Below are positions 1 to 6,192 of a stretch of DNA of 15,992 nucleotides, one piece after another (the stretch's first letter is position 1; each line of letters opens with the position of its first letter). This stretch comes from JANRKH01 sp033763595 (GTDB lineage Bacteria; Pseudomonadota; Alphaproteobacteria; Rickettsiales; Rickettsiaceae). The DNA lies in NCBI GenBank assembly GCA_033763595.1, contig JANRKH010000053.1:1-15992 (forward strand), written 5' to 3'. The notes beneath the pieces are model-generated. The model did no database searches, was not told where the DNA came from, and saw only the letters and a list, made by a program, of their open reading frames with translations. The position numbers and the translations under genes are program-made.

Positions 1-101
1 CATGATATTATAGCTGAGATGAATCCTTCTACTATATCATAGTCTTCTTTATCTTTAAGTAAGTATTTGATCGCATAATCAAAGCTTATTAGGTCATTCA
101 T
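1..101 (-). CDS. Rpn-like PD-(D/E)XK recombination-promoting nuclease/transposase, N-terminus only
   Basis: A leftward reading frame starts at ATG (99-101) and runs off the left edge after 33 codons. It reads M-N-D-L-I-S-F-D-Y-A-I-K-Y-L-L-K-D-K, then D-Y-D-I-V-E-G-F-I-S-A-I-I. The pattern 'hydrophobic-SFDxAIKxLLxxKxDxxIxEGFIS' is what I know from the N-terminus of Rpn/PDDEXK_2 family proteins, which are annotated as putative transposases and are abundant in Rickettsiales. The catalytic PD-(D/E)XK residues lie outside the window, so activity cannot be judged. An AGGAG (116-120) lies 14 bases upstream of the ATG, a rather long spacing. A family A MITE sits just upstream (140-248). Identification rests on a short stretch, so the frame is firm and the family moderately so. 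Confidence 0.6.
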   Translation of the reverse strand, partial: MNDLISFDYAIKYLLKDKEDYDIVEGFISAIIS

Positions 102-139
102 TATTGAAATTATATCTCCTATATCTCTACTTGTTGTTA

Positions 140-248
140 TACCAAATCCCATTTTTAAGTACTTATCGTATAGATCGTCGCTAAAGGCTTACACGAGAGT
201 AGGCTTCGTGACTTGCTCCTAGTATTATTTAATTCTAGAGATTTGGTA
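140..248 (+). mobile_element. Family A MITE, copy A1
   Basis: This 109-bp element has terminal inverted repeats TACCAAATC and GATTTGGTA. It is bounded by a 3-bp direct repeat TTA (137-139 and 249-251) that looks like a target-site duplication. It has no coding capacity. It is about 90% identical by eye to the copy at 6033-6140, so it is a fairly recent member of the family. A 3-bp TTA/TAA duplication is known for some IS5-family subgroups and their relatives; assignment of the mobilising enzyme is inference. Confidence 0.8.
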
Positions 249-368
249 TTATATGCTTCTGACTATAACATAAAAAGGTAGGTCTGGCAACTATGGTTGG
301 TACTAAATCTCGCGTTTTCAGTTGTGCAGTAGAGCTCGCGGTTCAGTCGCTAGATATATGCAAAATGC

Positions 369-965
369 CTAAAAAGCTGTTCTAGACTCAAGTGCTGCAG
401 CTAGCGTGCCCTCGTCTAAATAATCAAGCTCTCCGCCAATTGGAATGCCGCTTGCAAGGCGAGTAATAACAATATTTTTTGTTTTAAAAAATTCCGTAAT
501 GTAATATGCCGTCGTTTGTCCGTCCAAAGTTGCATTTGTTGCAATAATTAGCTCTTTGATTTTAAGTCTATCAATTCTTTCTTCTAGTTTGTGTAATTTT
601 AGTGTTTCTGGTTTTCTACTGGCCGCAACACTAAGACTTGAGCCTAGTATGTGAAATAGGCCGTTATAAATTTTACTTCTTTCAAGAGCCCAAAGATCTC
701 CAATAGTTTCAACAATGGCTATAATTTCCTTATTTCTTGCATCTGACTCGCAAATCGAGCAAGGTGATTTTACATCTATATTAAAACACTCATCACATTC
801 AACAATGGACAAATTAACGTCCTGCAGAGCACTTGCAAGCAAATTCATCCTATGGTGCTTATCATCTATCAGATGCAAGACTATACGTCTTGCTGATCTG
901 GGCCCAAGACCCGGAAGCTTTGAAAAAAGATAGATCAGATTCTCTACTTTATTGATATTCTCCAA
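369..965 (-). CDS. recR: Recombination protein RecR
   Basis: RecR is the zinc-finger/Toprim clamp protein that works with RecF and RecO to load RecA on gapped DNA in the cytoplasm. The 198-residue product has the usual family length. A helix-hairpin-helix region (about 7-30, with L-P-G-L-G-P-R-S-A) is followed by a four-cysteine zinc site (C57, C60, C69, C72). A Toprim domain follows (about 80-175) with V-E-T-I-G-D and the late A-S-G-I-P-I-G-G-E-L-D-Y motif. The start codon is TTG (963-965), supported by AGGA six bases upstream; there is no in-frame ATG upstream, and the first internal Met is residue 40, after the DNA-binding motif. It is separated from the ppx-like gene upstream by a family B MITE, so it is probably transcribed separately. 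In many bacteria recR follows ybaB/dnaX; that link is absent here. Confidence 0.96.
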   Translation of the reverse strand: MENINKVENLIYLFSKLPGLGPRSARRIVLHLIDDKHHRMNLLASALQDVNLSIVECDECFNIDVKSPCSICESDARNKEIIAIVETIGDLWALERSKIYNGLFHILGSSLSVAASRKPETLKLHKLEERIDRLKIKELIIATNATLDGQTTAYYITEFFKTKNIVITRLASGIPIGGELDYLDEGTLAAALESRTAF

Positions 966-1003
966 TATTTTCCTATTAATAAAATAATACGCATTTTCGC
1001 AAA

Positions 1004-1031
1004 ACTATATAATATGCTGAATATATTTCAA
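1004..1031 (-). promoter_or_regulatory. Candidate recR promoter
   Basis: On the minus strand TTGAAA (1026-1031) and TATAGT (1004-1009) are separated by 16 bp, about 40 bases upstream of the TTG start of recR. An overlapping TTGTTG/TATATA pair is also possible. In such AT-rich DNA chance matches are common. Confidence 0.35.
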
Positions 1032-1054
1032 CAAAATTGGATATTATACTTTTA

Positions 1055-1156
1055 TAGTCTTTTATGTTGAATTAGCTACGTTGTTGACTCGTCGCTCACC
1101 TAATACTCATAGGCTTCTCTCCTCGCGCCTAGTATCTAATCCAACCTAAAAGACTA
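1055..1156 (+). mobile_element. Family B MITE, copy B1
   Basis: This 102-bp non-coding element begins TAGTCTTTTATGTTG and ends CAACCTAAAAGACTA, giving imperfect terminal inverted repeats of about 26 bp. TA dinucleotides at 1053-1054 and 1157-1158 flank it as a target duplication. It is the exact reverse complement of the element at 3334-3435. Its core (1088-1135) closely matches the core of family A elements although its ends do not. TA duplication is the hallmark of IS630/Tc1-mariner transposition, and an IS630 transposase fragment lies at 15732-15992. Confidence 0.85.
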
Positions 1157-1194
1157 TAGTAACAAAAATAGTTTTATTTTTAGACTTGAGGGTA

Positions 1195-2583
1195 TTATTT
1201 AGAAGATCCGTAGGTTCTAATACTAGAGGAAAGGATTTTTAATTGCTGACAGATTTTGTCAAATAATATTTTTGGCATGATATTTTTATGCACAATCTCT
1301 AAATAATGCTCCTTTTTAACAATCGAAAAACTTGGAGATGAGATTAATCCTCCCTCAACTAAAAAAGTTATTTTAATGATTGCGCCTAGAATTTGACCCA
1401 ACGCTAGTTCTTTTTTCGACAATATAACATTGATAAATTTATAAGTTTTTTGGTTGTAACCATTGTGAGACGACAAGAAAATCGAAATTAAAATCGCTCG
1501 TTCCGAATGACTAAATGGTATGTCTGTATTTAACATAAAATTACACAAATAATCAAAACCGAAATTTTGATCTATCATTTTGGTGGCTCTAGTCAAAAAT
1601 AGAGCTGCAAAAAAAAGGCGCCTCTGACACAAAGGCAATTCGATGCCAATCGACTCAACTAATTGTAAATAGCTATTTAAGTTTACTACAGAACTTGTTT
1701 GGTCTAGTTCCTTGCATCTTTCTATGACCAAATCCTTGTCTTGCTCTTCTATTGGCAAATTTACAAATCGAACCCCTTCTTTTAGACCATATGTAGATAT
1801 TACGATTGAGTCAGGGCTAAAAAAATTTACAACGGCAGTTGTATCTTGTATTGACTTTAGAGTAATACTTAAAAATTTTAAAGACTTAAGATTTTTTAAG
1901 TCAAGATATGCCTTTTCAAGGAAATATAAAAAATCTCCGACGCTAATAGTAAGATTATGCAAATTCTTAATTTTACTCTCTGTATAGTCTATGTACAAAA
2001 GACCAAGTAACCTAAAAGTACCTCCTATAAGATAGAGAGTCTGGTATTTTTTATTTGCAAAAGCGTTTGAAATATAACGGGTTATGTTATCGCCTGATCT
2101 CTCTGAATTGTCAGGTAGAGATTGTCTTCTTATGGATTCAACTTTGATTACTTTTTTATCCTTAATTTCTGCGATTTCAAGGCTACCGCCACCAAGATCT
2201 ACAGAAATACCATCCGCCTCGCTAAGAGAGGAGATCACCCCAAGCGCAGATAATTTAGCCTCTTCGTTACCAGTGAGTATATCTATTTTGATACCAAATC
2301 TTTTGTATACTTCCTCAACAAATAAAAAGGACCTTTCGTGTGCTCTCAAAATTTCAGTAGCAACACATGTTACTTTTGTGACATTTAAATTGTCAAAAAT
2401 TTTACTAAAATAATCAAAGATAGTATATATGCCATGCTTAACATCAAAAGAGTCTTTACTAAGCAAACTGGCAGTATCGCTTTTGAATTTTTGATTAAAT
2501 AATATTACTGATCCAAGCGTGTTTTTTTCATATACAGATGCCCTAATCGCATTTGATCCTAGGTCAATGATAGCGTGCCTCAT
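1195..2583 (-). CDS. Ppx/GppA family exopolyphosphatase or guanosine pentaphosphate phosphatase
   Basis: This family degrades polyphosphate from its ends and/or hydrolyses pppGpp to ppGpp, and so acts in the stringent response. The 462-residue product carries the ASKHA-fold signature motifs: D-L-G-S-N-A-I-R (7-14, phosphate loop), V-A-T-E-I-L-R-A (74-81), L-T-G-N-E-E-A (103-109, containing the catalytic glutamate region) and V-D-L-G-G-G-S-L-E (128-136). The remaining ~150 C-terminal residues (after about 300) correspond to the HD-like helical domain and are poorly conserved. The usual Ser-Gly before the Glu-Glu is Thr-Gly-Asn here. Ppx and GppA cannot be separated from the sequence alone, so no symbol is given. 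The ATG overlaps the stop of the upstream small gene (ATGA), implying translational coupling. Confidence 0.9.
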   Translation of the reverse strand: MRHAIIDLGSNAIRASVYEKNTLGSVILFNQKFKSDTASLLSKDSFDVKHGIYTIFDYFSKIFDNLNVTKVTCVATEILRAHERSFLFVEEVYKRFGIKIDILTGNEEAKLSALGVISSLSEADGISVDLGGGSLEIAEIKDKKVIKVESIRRQSLPDNSERSGDNITRYISNAFANKKYQTLYLIGGTFRLLGLLYIDYTESKIKNLHNLTISVGDFLYFLEKAYLDLKNLKSLKFLSITLKSIQDTTAVVNFFSPDSIVISTYGLKEGVRFVNLPIEEQDKDLVIERCKELDQTSSVVNLNSYLQLVESIGIELPLCQRRLFFAALFLTRATKMIDQNFGFDYLCNFMLNTDIPFSHSERAILISIFLSSHNGYNQKTYKFINVILSKKELALGQILGAIIKITFLVEGGLISSPSFSIVKKEHYLEIVHKNIMPKILFDKICQQLKILSSSIRTYGSSK

Positions 2584-2783
2584 GACGAAAATTTATTAGA
2601 TTTTCGTGATTTCCTTCTTTGGATATTTTTTTTTAAATTATCCGAGAGTTTTAAATTTCTTTCTAGTTTTTTTTGCACTTTTTTAGTCGCAAGTTTATTT
2701 AAAATATCGTTTTGATCATTAACACTTGACGTTTTGCACATAATATGCGAATTATTAGTTGGTTTTGCTATTAAGAATTTCAC
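2580..2783 (-). CDS. Small basic protein upstream of and overlapping the ppx-like gene
   Basis: This 67-residue, lysine/arginine/asparagine-rich product begins at GTG (2781-2783); an internal ATG at codon 15 is the alternative. No clear Shine-Dalgarno precedes either. The C-terminal part, K-L-S-D-N-L-K-K-N-I-Q-R-R-K, resembles the 'L-x-x-N-L-x-x-N-x-x-R-R-K' tail of small uncharacterised alphaproteobacterial proteins (recalled pattern, not searched). There is no signal peptide or membrane segment. Its TGA overlaps the ATG of the Ppx/GppA gene by the 4-base ATGA arrangement, which favours a real, coupled gene over a chance frame. Function unknown; the basic charge would suit nucleic-acid or ribosome contact, but that is speculation. 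Confidence 0.55.
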   Translation of the reverse strand: MKFLIAKPTNNSHIMCKTSSVNDQNDILNKLATKKVQKKLERNLKLSDNLKKNIQRRKSRKSNKFSS

Positions 2784-2810
2784 TTGCCATTTTAGTTTTT
2801 ATGCGATAGA

Positions 2811-2858
2811 TCCACGCTTAAAAGTGGAAAGCATCCATGACCGCAAGTGCTACTTGCG
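2811..2858 (-). other. Two hairpins in the leader of the small-ORF/ppx unit
   Basis: CGCAAGT (2842-2848) and ACTTGCG (2852-2858) form a perfect 7-bp stem with a 3-base loop. TCCAC (2811-2815) and GTGGA (2824-2828) form a second, 5-bp stem. Both lie between the candidate promoter (2922-2950) and the GTG start at 2783, so they would be in the 5' leader. No long T-run follows, so they are not obvious terminators. No known riboswitch is recognised. Confidence 0.4.
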
Positions 2859-2921
2859 ATTTTGCTGATCAAAGTCTAGCGCGATATATTAAAAATATTT
2901 GTTTGAAATTAGTTAAAATTA

Positions 2922-2950
2922 TATATATACGTAAATTATTCTTTTATCAA
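2922..2950 (-). promoter_or_regulatory. Candidate promoter for the small-ORF/ppx unit
   Basis: On the minus strand TTGATA (2945-2950) and TATATA (2922-2927) are spaced 17 bp apart, giving a leader of about 130 bases before the GTG start. A perfect TATAAT overlaps nearby but with poorer spacing. Confidence 0.35.
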
Positions 2951-2983
2951 CCTAAAATAGCTTTTTGAAGTAGGCTTTTGAAA

Positions 2984-3014
2984 TTGACTATTTAAATTTG
3001 AAATTCGGTATAAA
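2984..3014 (+). promoter_or_regulatory. Candidate tRNA-Thr promoter
   Basis: TTGACT (2984-2989) and TATAAA (3009-3014) lie immediately upstream of the tRNA. The spacing is 19 bp, longer than ideal, and the -10 is only 6 bases from the mature 5' end, so the leader would be minimal. Confidence 0.3.
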
Positions 3015-3019
3015 ATTAC

Positions 3020-3094
3020 GCCGCTATGGCTCAGTGGTAGAGCACATCATTGGTAATGATGAGGTCGAGGGTTCGATTCTCTCTAGCGGCACCA
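3020..3094 (+). tRNA. tRNA-Thr(GGT), CCA encoded
   Basis: The 7-bp acceptor stem GCCGCTA/TAGCGGC closes the cloverleaf. The D arm carries TCAGTGGTAGA. The anticodon arm is CATCA-TTGGTAA-TGATG, so the anticodon is GGT and it reads ACC/ACT. The T arm is AGGGTTCGATTCTCT. Discriminator A (3091) is followed by encoded CCA (3092-3094). No large variable arm. Confidence 0.97.
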
Positions 3095-3198
3095 CGAATT
3101 ATATGATACTAGTTAATCTGAAGCATTAAAGTTATACAAAAACTCTGTTATACCAAGCCCCATTTTTAACTAATACGTGTCGCTCGTCGTTTACCTAA

Positions 3199-3301
3199 TA
3201 CCAAATCCCAGATTAAATAATACTAGGAGCGAGGAGCGAAGCCTACTACATGCTAGGTGAGTGACGAGCTAGAAGAAAGTACTTAAAAATGGGATTTGGT
3301 A
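3199..3301 (-). mobile_element. Family A MITE, copy A3 (inverted, nested)
   Basis: This is a complete 103-bp element with ends TACCAAATC and GATTTGGTA, in the opposite orientation to A1. It is flanked by TAA on both sides (3196-3198 and 3302-3304). Removing it with one TAA restores a continuous family A sequence, which supports insertion into the older copy. Its core (3220-3268) is the one closest to the core of family B. Confidence 0.8.
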
Positions 3302-3333
3302 TAACATATAATAGGCTTCTTGACTTGCTACTA

Positions 3334-3435
3334 TAGTCTTTTAGGTTGGATTAGATACTAGGCGCGAGGAGAGAAGCCTATGAGTATTAGGTGAGCGACG
3401 AGTCAACAACGTAGCTAATTCAACATAAAAGACTA
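3334..3435 (-). mobile_element. Family B MITE, copy B2
   Basis: The 102 bp are identical to B1 (1055-1156) in reverse complement. TA at 3332-3333 and 3436-3437 flank it. Removing the element and one TA joins the flanks into ...GCTAC-TA-ATATTATTT, which matches the family A consensus CTCC-TA-GTATTATTT, so it inserted at a TA inside the old A element. Confidence 0.87.
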
Positions 3436-3451
3436 TAATATTATTTATAAT

Positions 3452-3961
3452 TCACCTTGATCTTATAAAAGAAATTAATACAAAAAATACACCGATATTT
3501 ATAAAACTATCAGCAAGATTAAATGCTGGAAAACTGTACTGATTATAGTGGAAATATAAAAAATCAAAAACCGCCCCTCTAAATATTCTATCAATTATAT
3601 TACCAATAGCGCCTCCAATAATAAGAACAAGACCGGAGTGCATAAATTTACTTTTGGTTCTAATCAATAGACTAAATAAGTATCCCGTAAGTAGGCAATT
3701 AATAGCTAAAAAAATATAGTTACTATATTGATAAAAGTTACTAAATAAACCAAAACTTATGCCGTAATTCCAAGTATATACCAATGAAAAAAACTCGGTC
3801 ACTTTAATATTCATGCCATATTTAGATTTTAGCAGCTCTATAATTAAAACTTTAAAAATTTGATCTATAGATGTAATAGCAGCAATAACAACTATTGAAA
3901 AAAATAGCCCCCTTAAAACTGATAAATCATGTTTTAACCCCTGCCCTAAACCTTGCTTCAT
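3452..3961 (-). CDS. lspA: Lipoprotein signal peptidase LspA (signal peptidase II)
   Basis: LspA is the inner-membrane aspartyl protease that cuts the signal peptide from diacylglyceryl-modified prolipoproteins. The 169-residue product has four hydrophobic segments (about 18-42, 58-75, 82-102, 110-125/152-168) and the family motifs. These are D33-Q, W-N-Y-G-I-S-F-G (64-71), G-N-I-I-D-R (120-125), V-F-D-F (131-134) and F-N-L-A-D-S (147-152). The catalytic dyad would be D124 and D151, as in the P. aeruginosa enzyme's D124/D143. The ATG start has only a weak AGAG upstream. A substrate, the lipoprotein BamD, is encoded 2.2 kb away. Its 3' end abuts remnants of MITE A2/B2, so the last few residues (S-R) may have been set by that insertion. 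Confidence 0.96.
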   Translation of the reverse strand: MKQGLGQGLKHDLSVLRGLFFSIVVIAAITSIDQIFKVLIIELLKSKYGMNIKVTEFFSLVYTWNYGISFGLFSNFYQYSNYIFLAINCLLTGYLFSLLIRTKSKFMHSGLVLIIGGAIGNIIDRIFRGAVFDFLYFHYNQYSFPAFNLADSFINIGVFFVLISFIRSR

Positions 3962-4011
3962 TTGATAATCTCTTGGTATTTTTTTTGTAAGTTTGCTAGC
4001 TAAATTTGTTA

Positions 4012-4117
4012 TACCAAATACAATTTCAAATATAATACTTATAGTAAGAAAATAAGCCTACTATGATGTATTTTATGTAAGCTTCGAACTATACATAAGT
4101 ACTAATTGGACTTGGTA
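4012..4117 (-). mobile_element. Family A MITE, copy A4 (diverged)
   Basis: The 106-bp element has ends TACCAAAT and ACTTGGTA and TTA flanks (4009-4011 and 4118-4120). Read on the minus strand it follows the family order (...AGTACTTATG...TAGTAGGCTT...AGTATTATATTTG...) with many substitutions. It lies between the divergent lspA and tRNA-Leu genes and may have displaced or supplied the lspA promoter region. Confidence 0.65.
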
Positions 4118-4186
4118 TTAGTGTTGTGGTAGATAGAATGGACCATGATATGGACCATAATTAAGAGAGGGATGATATAGAAATAT

Positions 4187-4215
4187 TTGACAAATGTAAA
4201 CTAATTTTGTAAAAA
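4187..4215 (+). promoter_or_regulatory. Promoter of tRNA-Leu (and probably the two genes after it)
   Basis: A consensus -35 TTGACA (4187-4192) is followed after exactly 17 bp by TAAAAA (4210-4215). Transcription would start near 4222, about 13 bases before the tRNA. A 12-bp tandem repeat, TGGACCATGATA/TGGACCATAATT (4139-4162), lies just upstream. Confidence 0.6.
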
Positions 4216-4234
4216 ACTAACAATAAACTCCTAT

Positions 4235-4321
4235 GCCTCTGTGGTGAAATTGGTAGACGCGGCAGACTCAAAATCTGCAGTACTTTTGTACGTGCTGGTT
4301 CAAGTCCGGCCAGGGGCACCA
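4235..4321 (+). tRNA. tRNA-Leu(CAA), CCA encoded
   Basis: The acceptor stem GCCTCTG/CAGGGGC has one G-T pair. The D arm contains TGGTGAAATTGGTAGACGC, typical of Leu. The anticodon arm GCAGA-CTCAAAA-TCTGC gives anticodon CAA, reading TTG. A long class II variable arm (GTACTTTTGTAC) and a T arm GCTGGTTCAAGTCCGGC follow, then discriminator A and encoded CCA. Confidence 0.97.
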
Positions 4322-4348
4322 AAAATCTAAATTTATATATTTTTATTC

Positions 4349-4744
4349 ATGAAGCTTTTTACGAGGAATTGTTTTATATTTTCTTACTTGCTCATATGCC
4401 TTAATGTAAAAGCAACTGAGGATATAAATATTTTTGGACTTGAGAAAAATTCTAATGGTATTATTGCGAAAGGCTCGGTTATTATTCTGAATAAAATTAC
4501 TGCAAACTCAAAAAAATTTGTCGTAAATCTTGGCGATAAGGTCACATATGAAAATGCGGAAATAACTTTGCACAAATGCGCCAAAACTAGCGATGGAGAA
4601 AGCGCTCTACTAGTTACACTGAAGGAGGGAGTGTTAAATGATAGAGAGAAAGTGATTTTCGATGGGTGGATATTTTCAAGTAGTCCTTCCATATCTGCAC
4701 CTGAACATCCTGTATATATGTTAATGGCGATTGCTTGTTCATAA
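4349..4744 (+). CDS. DUF2155 domain secreted protein
   Basis: The 131-residue product matches the alphaproteobacterial DUF2155 family of unknown function. Residues 1-22 form a signal peptide (basic MKLFTRN, hydrophobic core, N-V-K-A cut before T-E). The mature part has the family's order: a 'KITA' strand, a middle L-H-K-C-A-K cysteine motif (about 74-79) and the hallmark ending G-W-I-F-S-S-S-P-S-I-S-A-P-E-H-P-V-Y-M (106-124), then a final cysteine. The two conserved cysteines could form a periplasmic disulfide (inference). It starts 27 bases after tRNA-Leu with no visible Shine-Dalgarno and no promoter in between, so it is probably on the tRNA transcript. It is followed directly by the O-antigen ligase gene. 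Confidence 0.88.
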   Translation: MKLFTRNCFIFSYLLICLNVKATEDINIFGLEKNSNGIIAKGSVIILNKITANSKKFVVNLGDKVTYENAEITLHKCAKTSDGESALLVTLKEGVLNDREKVIFDGWIFSSSPSISAPEHPVYMLMAIACS

Positions 4745-4748
4745 TTTT

Positions 4749-5963
4749 ATGCCAAATATATTTCAAATATTGTTATTTCTTGTTCCGTCTTTATGTATGC
4801 CTGCGGGTTTAGTTGCGGGCCCTTTAAGCGCTTTGATTTTTGCGCTAATTATTTTTAAAAATGTCAGCAAGATTGATTTTTCGGTCATTCAGAATTACAA
4901 AGCTGAATTATTGTTTCTTTTATGGATTTTGATAAGCTGCAAATGGTCCATCGATCAATCAAATATACTATATAGATATTTACAAATTTTACTCATATCT
5001 GTTGCTACAATATACATTTCTAACATAGAATGGTTAAGCCTTGGTGATGTAAAATCAAATATTTACAAACCTCTTTTTTTTGGTTCTATTACAGGCGTAA
5101 TAGTTTTTTTAGTCGAAATGAGAACAGAAGGTACCATAAGCACAAGCTTCCGGTCATTTTTTTATGCGTCAAATAAGCCTTTTGCGTTATACTTCCTTGA
5201 TAGAGGATGCGCTATTTTATCGCTAATAAGCTGGCCTATTTTATATTATCAACTTATCTCAAGAAAATATAAATTAGCTTTTGTAATGGCCGCTTCTATT
5301 GCCTATTTACTCAGTATCTCTGATAGTTTCTCAAGTTACATAGGGTTTATTTTTGGACTTTTAGCCTTGATTGTCTCTTATTTGACCAGAGCAAAAATCA
5401 TTTATTTTGCTAAATACTTAATTATGCCTGTATTCTTTATACTACCTATATTAGCTTACATCCAGTCACCTGAAGTAATTTGCAAAAGATATCCTACGAT
5501 ACCTGACTCAGCAAAACATAGGCTATTTATTTGGCAATTTACTAGTATGAAAATTAGCGAAAACCCAGTTCTAGGATATGGATTTGAGTCTTCTAGGTCA
5601 TTTCCAATAAACGAGGAGAAGGAGTTCATATATTACAATCAGTACAAATGGTCTCCTTTACCGCTACATCCCCATAATAATCCAATGCAAATATTTCTTG
5701 AACTTGGGGTAGTCGGACTAGTATTTTTCTCCTTTATATTATATAAAATATTAGCTAAAATACACAACCAGTATCTTATGTCTAAGAATTTAATTTGGAC
5801 TTGCGTTTTTGCAGGATGTTTTGTCAATTACATGATAATCAGTATGGTATCATTTGGGGTTTGGCAAATTTGGTGGGTTGCAATAATAGCGCTTACTATT
5901 ATACTTGCAGTAATTATGCAGAAGGTGCAATTATCAAATAATACAATCCATAGAAGGAAATGA
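4749..5963 (+). CDS. O-antigen ligase/polymerase family (Wzy_C) membrane protein
   Basis: Family members join or polymerise surface glycans on undecaprenyl carriers at the periplasmic face. The 404-residue product is almost entirely hydrophobic, with roughly 10-12 membrane helices. It carries the large periplasmic loop typical of Wzy_C: an H-R-L-F-I-W segment (257-262), 'N-P-V-L-G-Y-G' (272-278) and H-P-H-N-N-P-M-Q-I-F-L-E-L-G (307-320), the H-x-H-N x-x-L/Q-x-x-x-E-x-G signature. I chose ATG 4749, five bases after the DUF2155 stop; a TTG at 4731 would give six more residues and a 14-base overlap. Neither has a strong ribosome site. WaaL (lipid A ligase) and Wzy (polymerase) cannot be told apart here, and no other glycan genes are nearby. 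Confidence 0.85.
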   Translation: MPNIFQILLFLVPSLCMPAGLVAGPLSALIFALIIFKNVSKIDFSVIQNYKAELLFLLWILISCKWSIDQSNILYRYLQILLISVATIYISNIEWLSLGDVKSNIYKPLFFGSITGVIVFLVEMRTEGTISTSFRSFFYASNKPFALYFLDRGCAILSLISWPILYYQLISRKYKLAFVMAASIAYLLSISDSFSSYIGFIFGLLALIVSYLTRAKIIYFAKYLIMPVFFILPILAYIQSPEVICKRYPTIPDSAKHRLFIWQFTSMKISENPVLGYGFESSRSFPINEEKEFIYYNQYKWSPLPLHPHNNPMQIFLELGVVGLVFFSFILYKILAKIHNQYLMSKNLIWTCVFAGCFVNYMIISMVSFGVWQIWWVAIIALTIILAVIMQKVQLSNNTIHRRK

Positions 5964-6032
5964 TAATATTACATTTTAAGCAAGCTTTATGAAATGAGTA
6001 TACTCTTTATAATCTTGGCGTTGAGAGTATTA

Positions 6033-6140
6033 TACCAAATCCCATTTTTAAGTACTTGCTTCTAGCTCGTCGCTAAAGGCTTACACGAGAGTAGGCTTCG
6101 TGACTTGCTCCTAGTATTATTTAATTCCAGAGATTTGGTA
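6033..6140 (+). mobile_element. Family A MITE, copy A5
   Basis: The 108-bp element has ends TACCAAATC and GATTTGGTA and TTA flanks at 6030-6032 and 6141-6143. It is very similar to A1 (140-248), including the shared central sequence CGTCGCTAAAGGCTTACACG, so these two copies form a subgroup that differs in the middle from A3. It lies between the ligase gene and bamD. Confidence 0.82.
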
Positions 6141-6192
6141 TTATAACTTCAAACACGTAACCAAAACTAGCAAAATAAAAATTAGAAAGTTA

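Larger units (their letters stand above)
3151..3450 (+). mobile_element. Old family A MITE (A2) split by two later insertions
   Basis: The left part (3151-3198) starts TACCAAGCC after a TTA. The next old segment (3302-3331, with TAGGCTTCTTGACTTGCTAC) and a third (3436-3450, TATTATTTATAATTC) continue the family A consensus in order. Between them sit a younger inverted A element (3199-3301) and a B element (3334-3435). The right terminal repeat is lost where the element meets the 3' end of lspA. Confidence 0.65.

Noticed and set aside
1165..1182. A/T hairpin AAAAATA/TATTTTT as ppx terminator
   Set aside because: The 7-bp stem is only A-T pairs, which is expected by chance in this DNA and too weak for an intrinsic terminator.
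4139..4162. 12-bp tandem repeat TGGACCATGATA upstream of tRNA-Leu
   Set aside because: Two copies only, with no link to a known operator; noted under the promoter but not claimed as a regulatory site.
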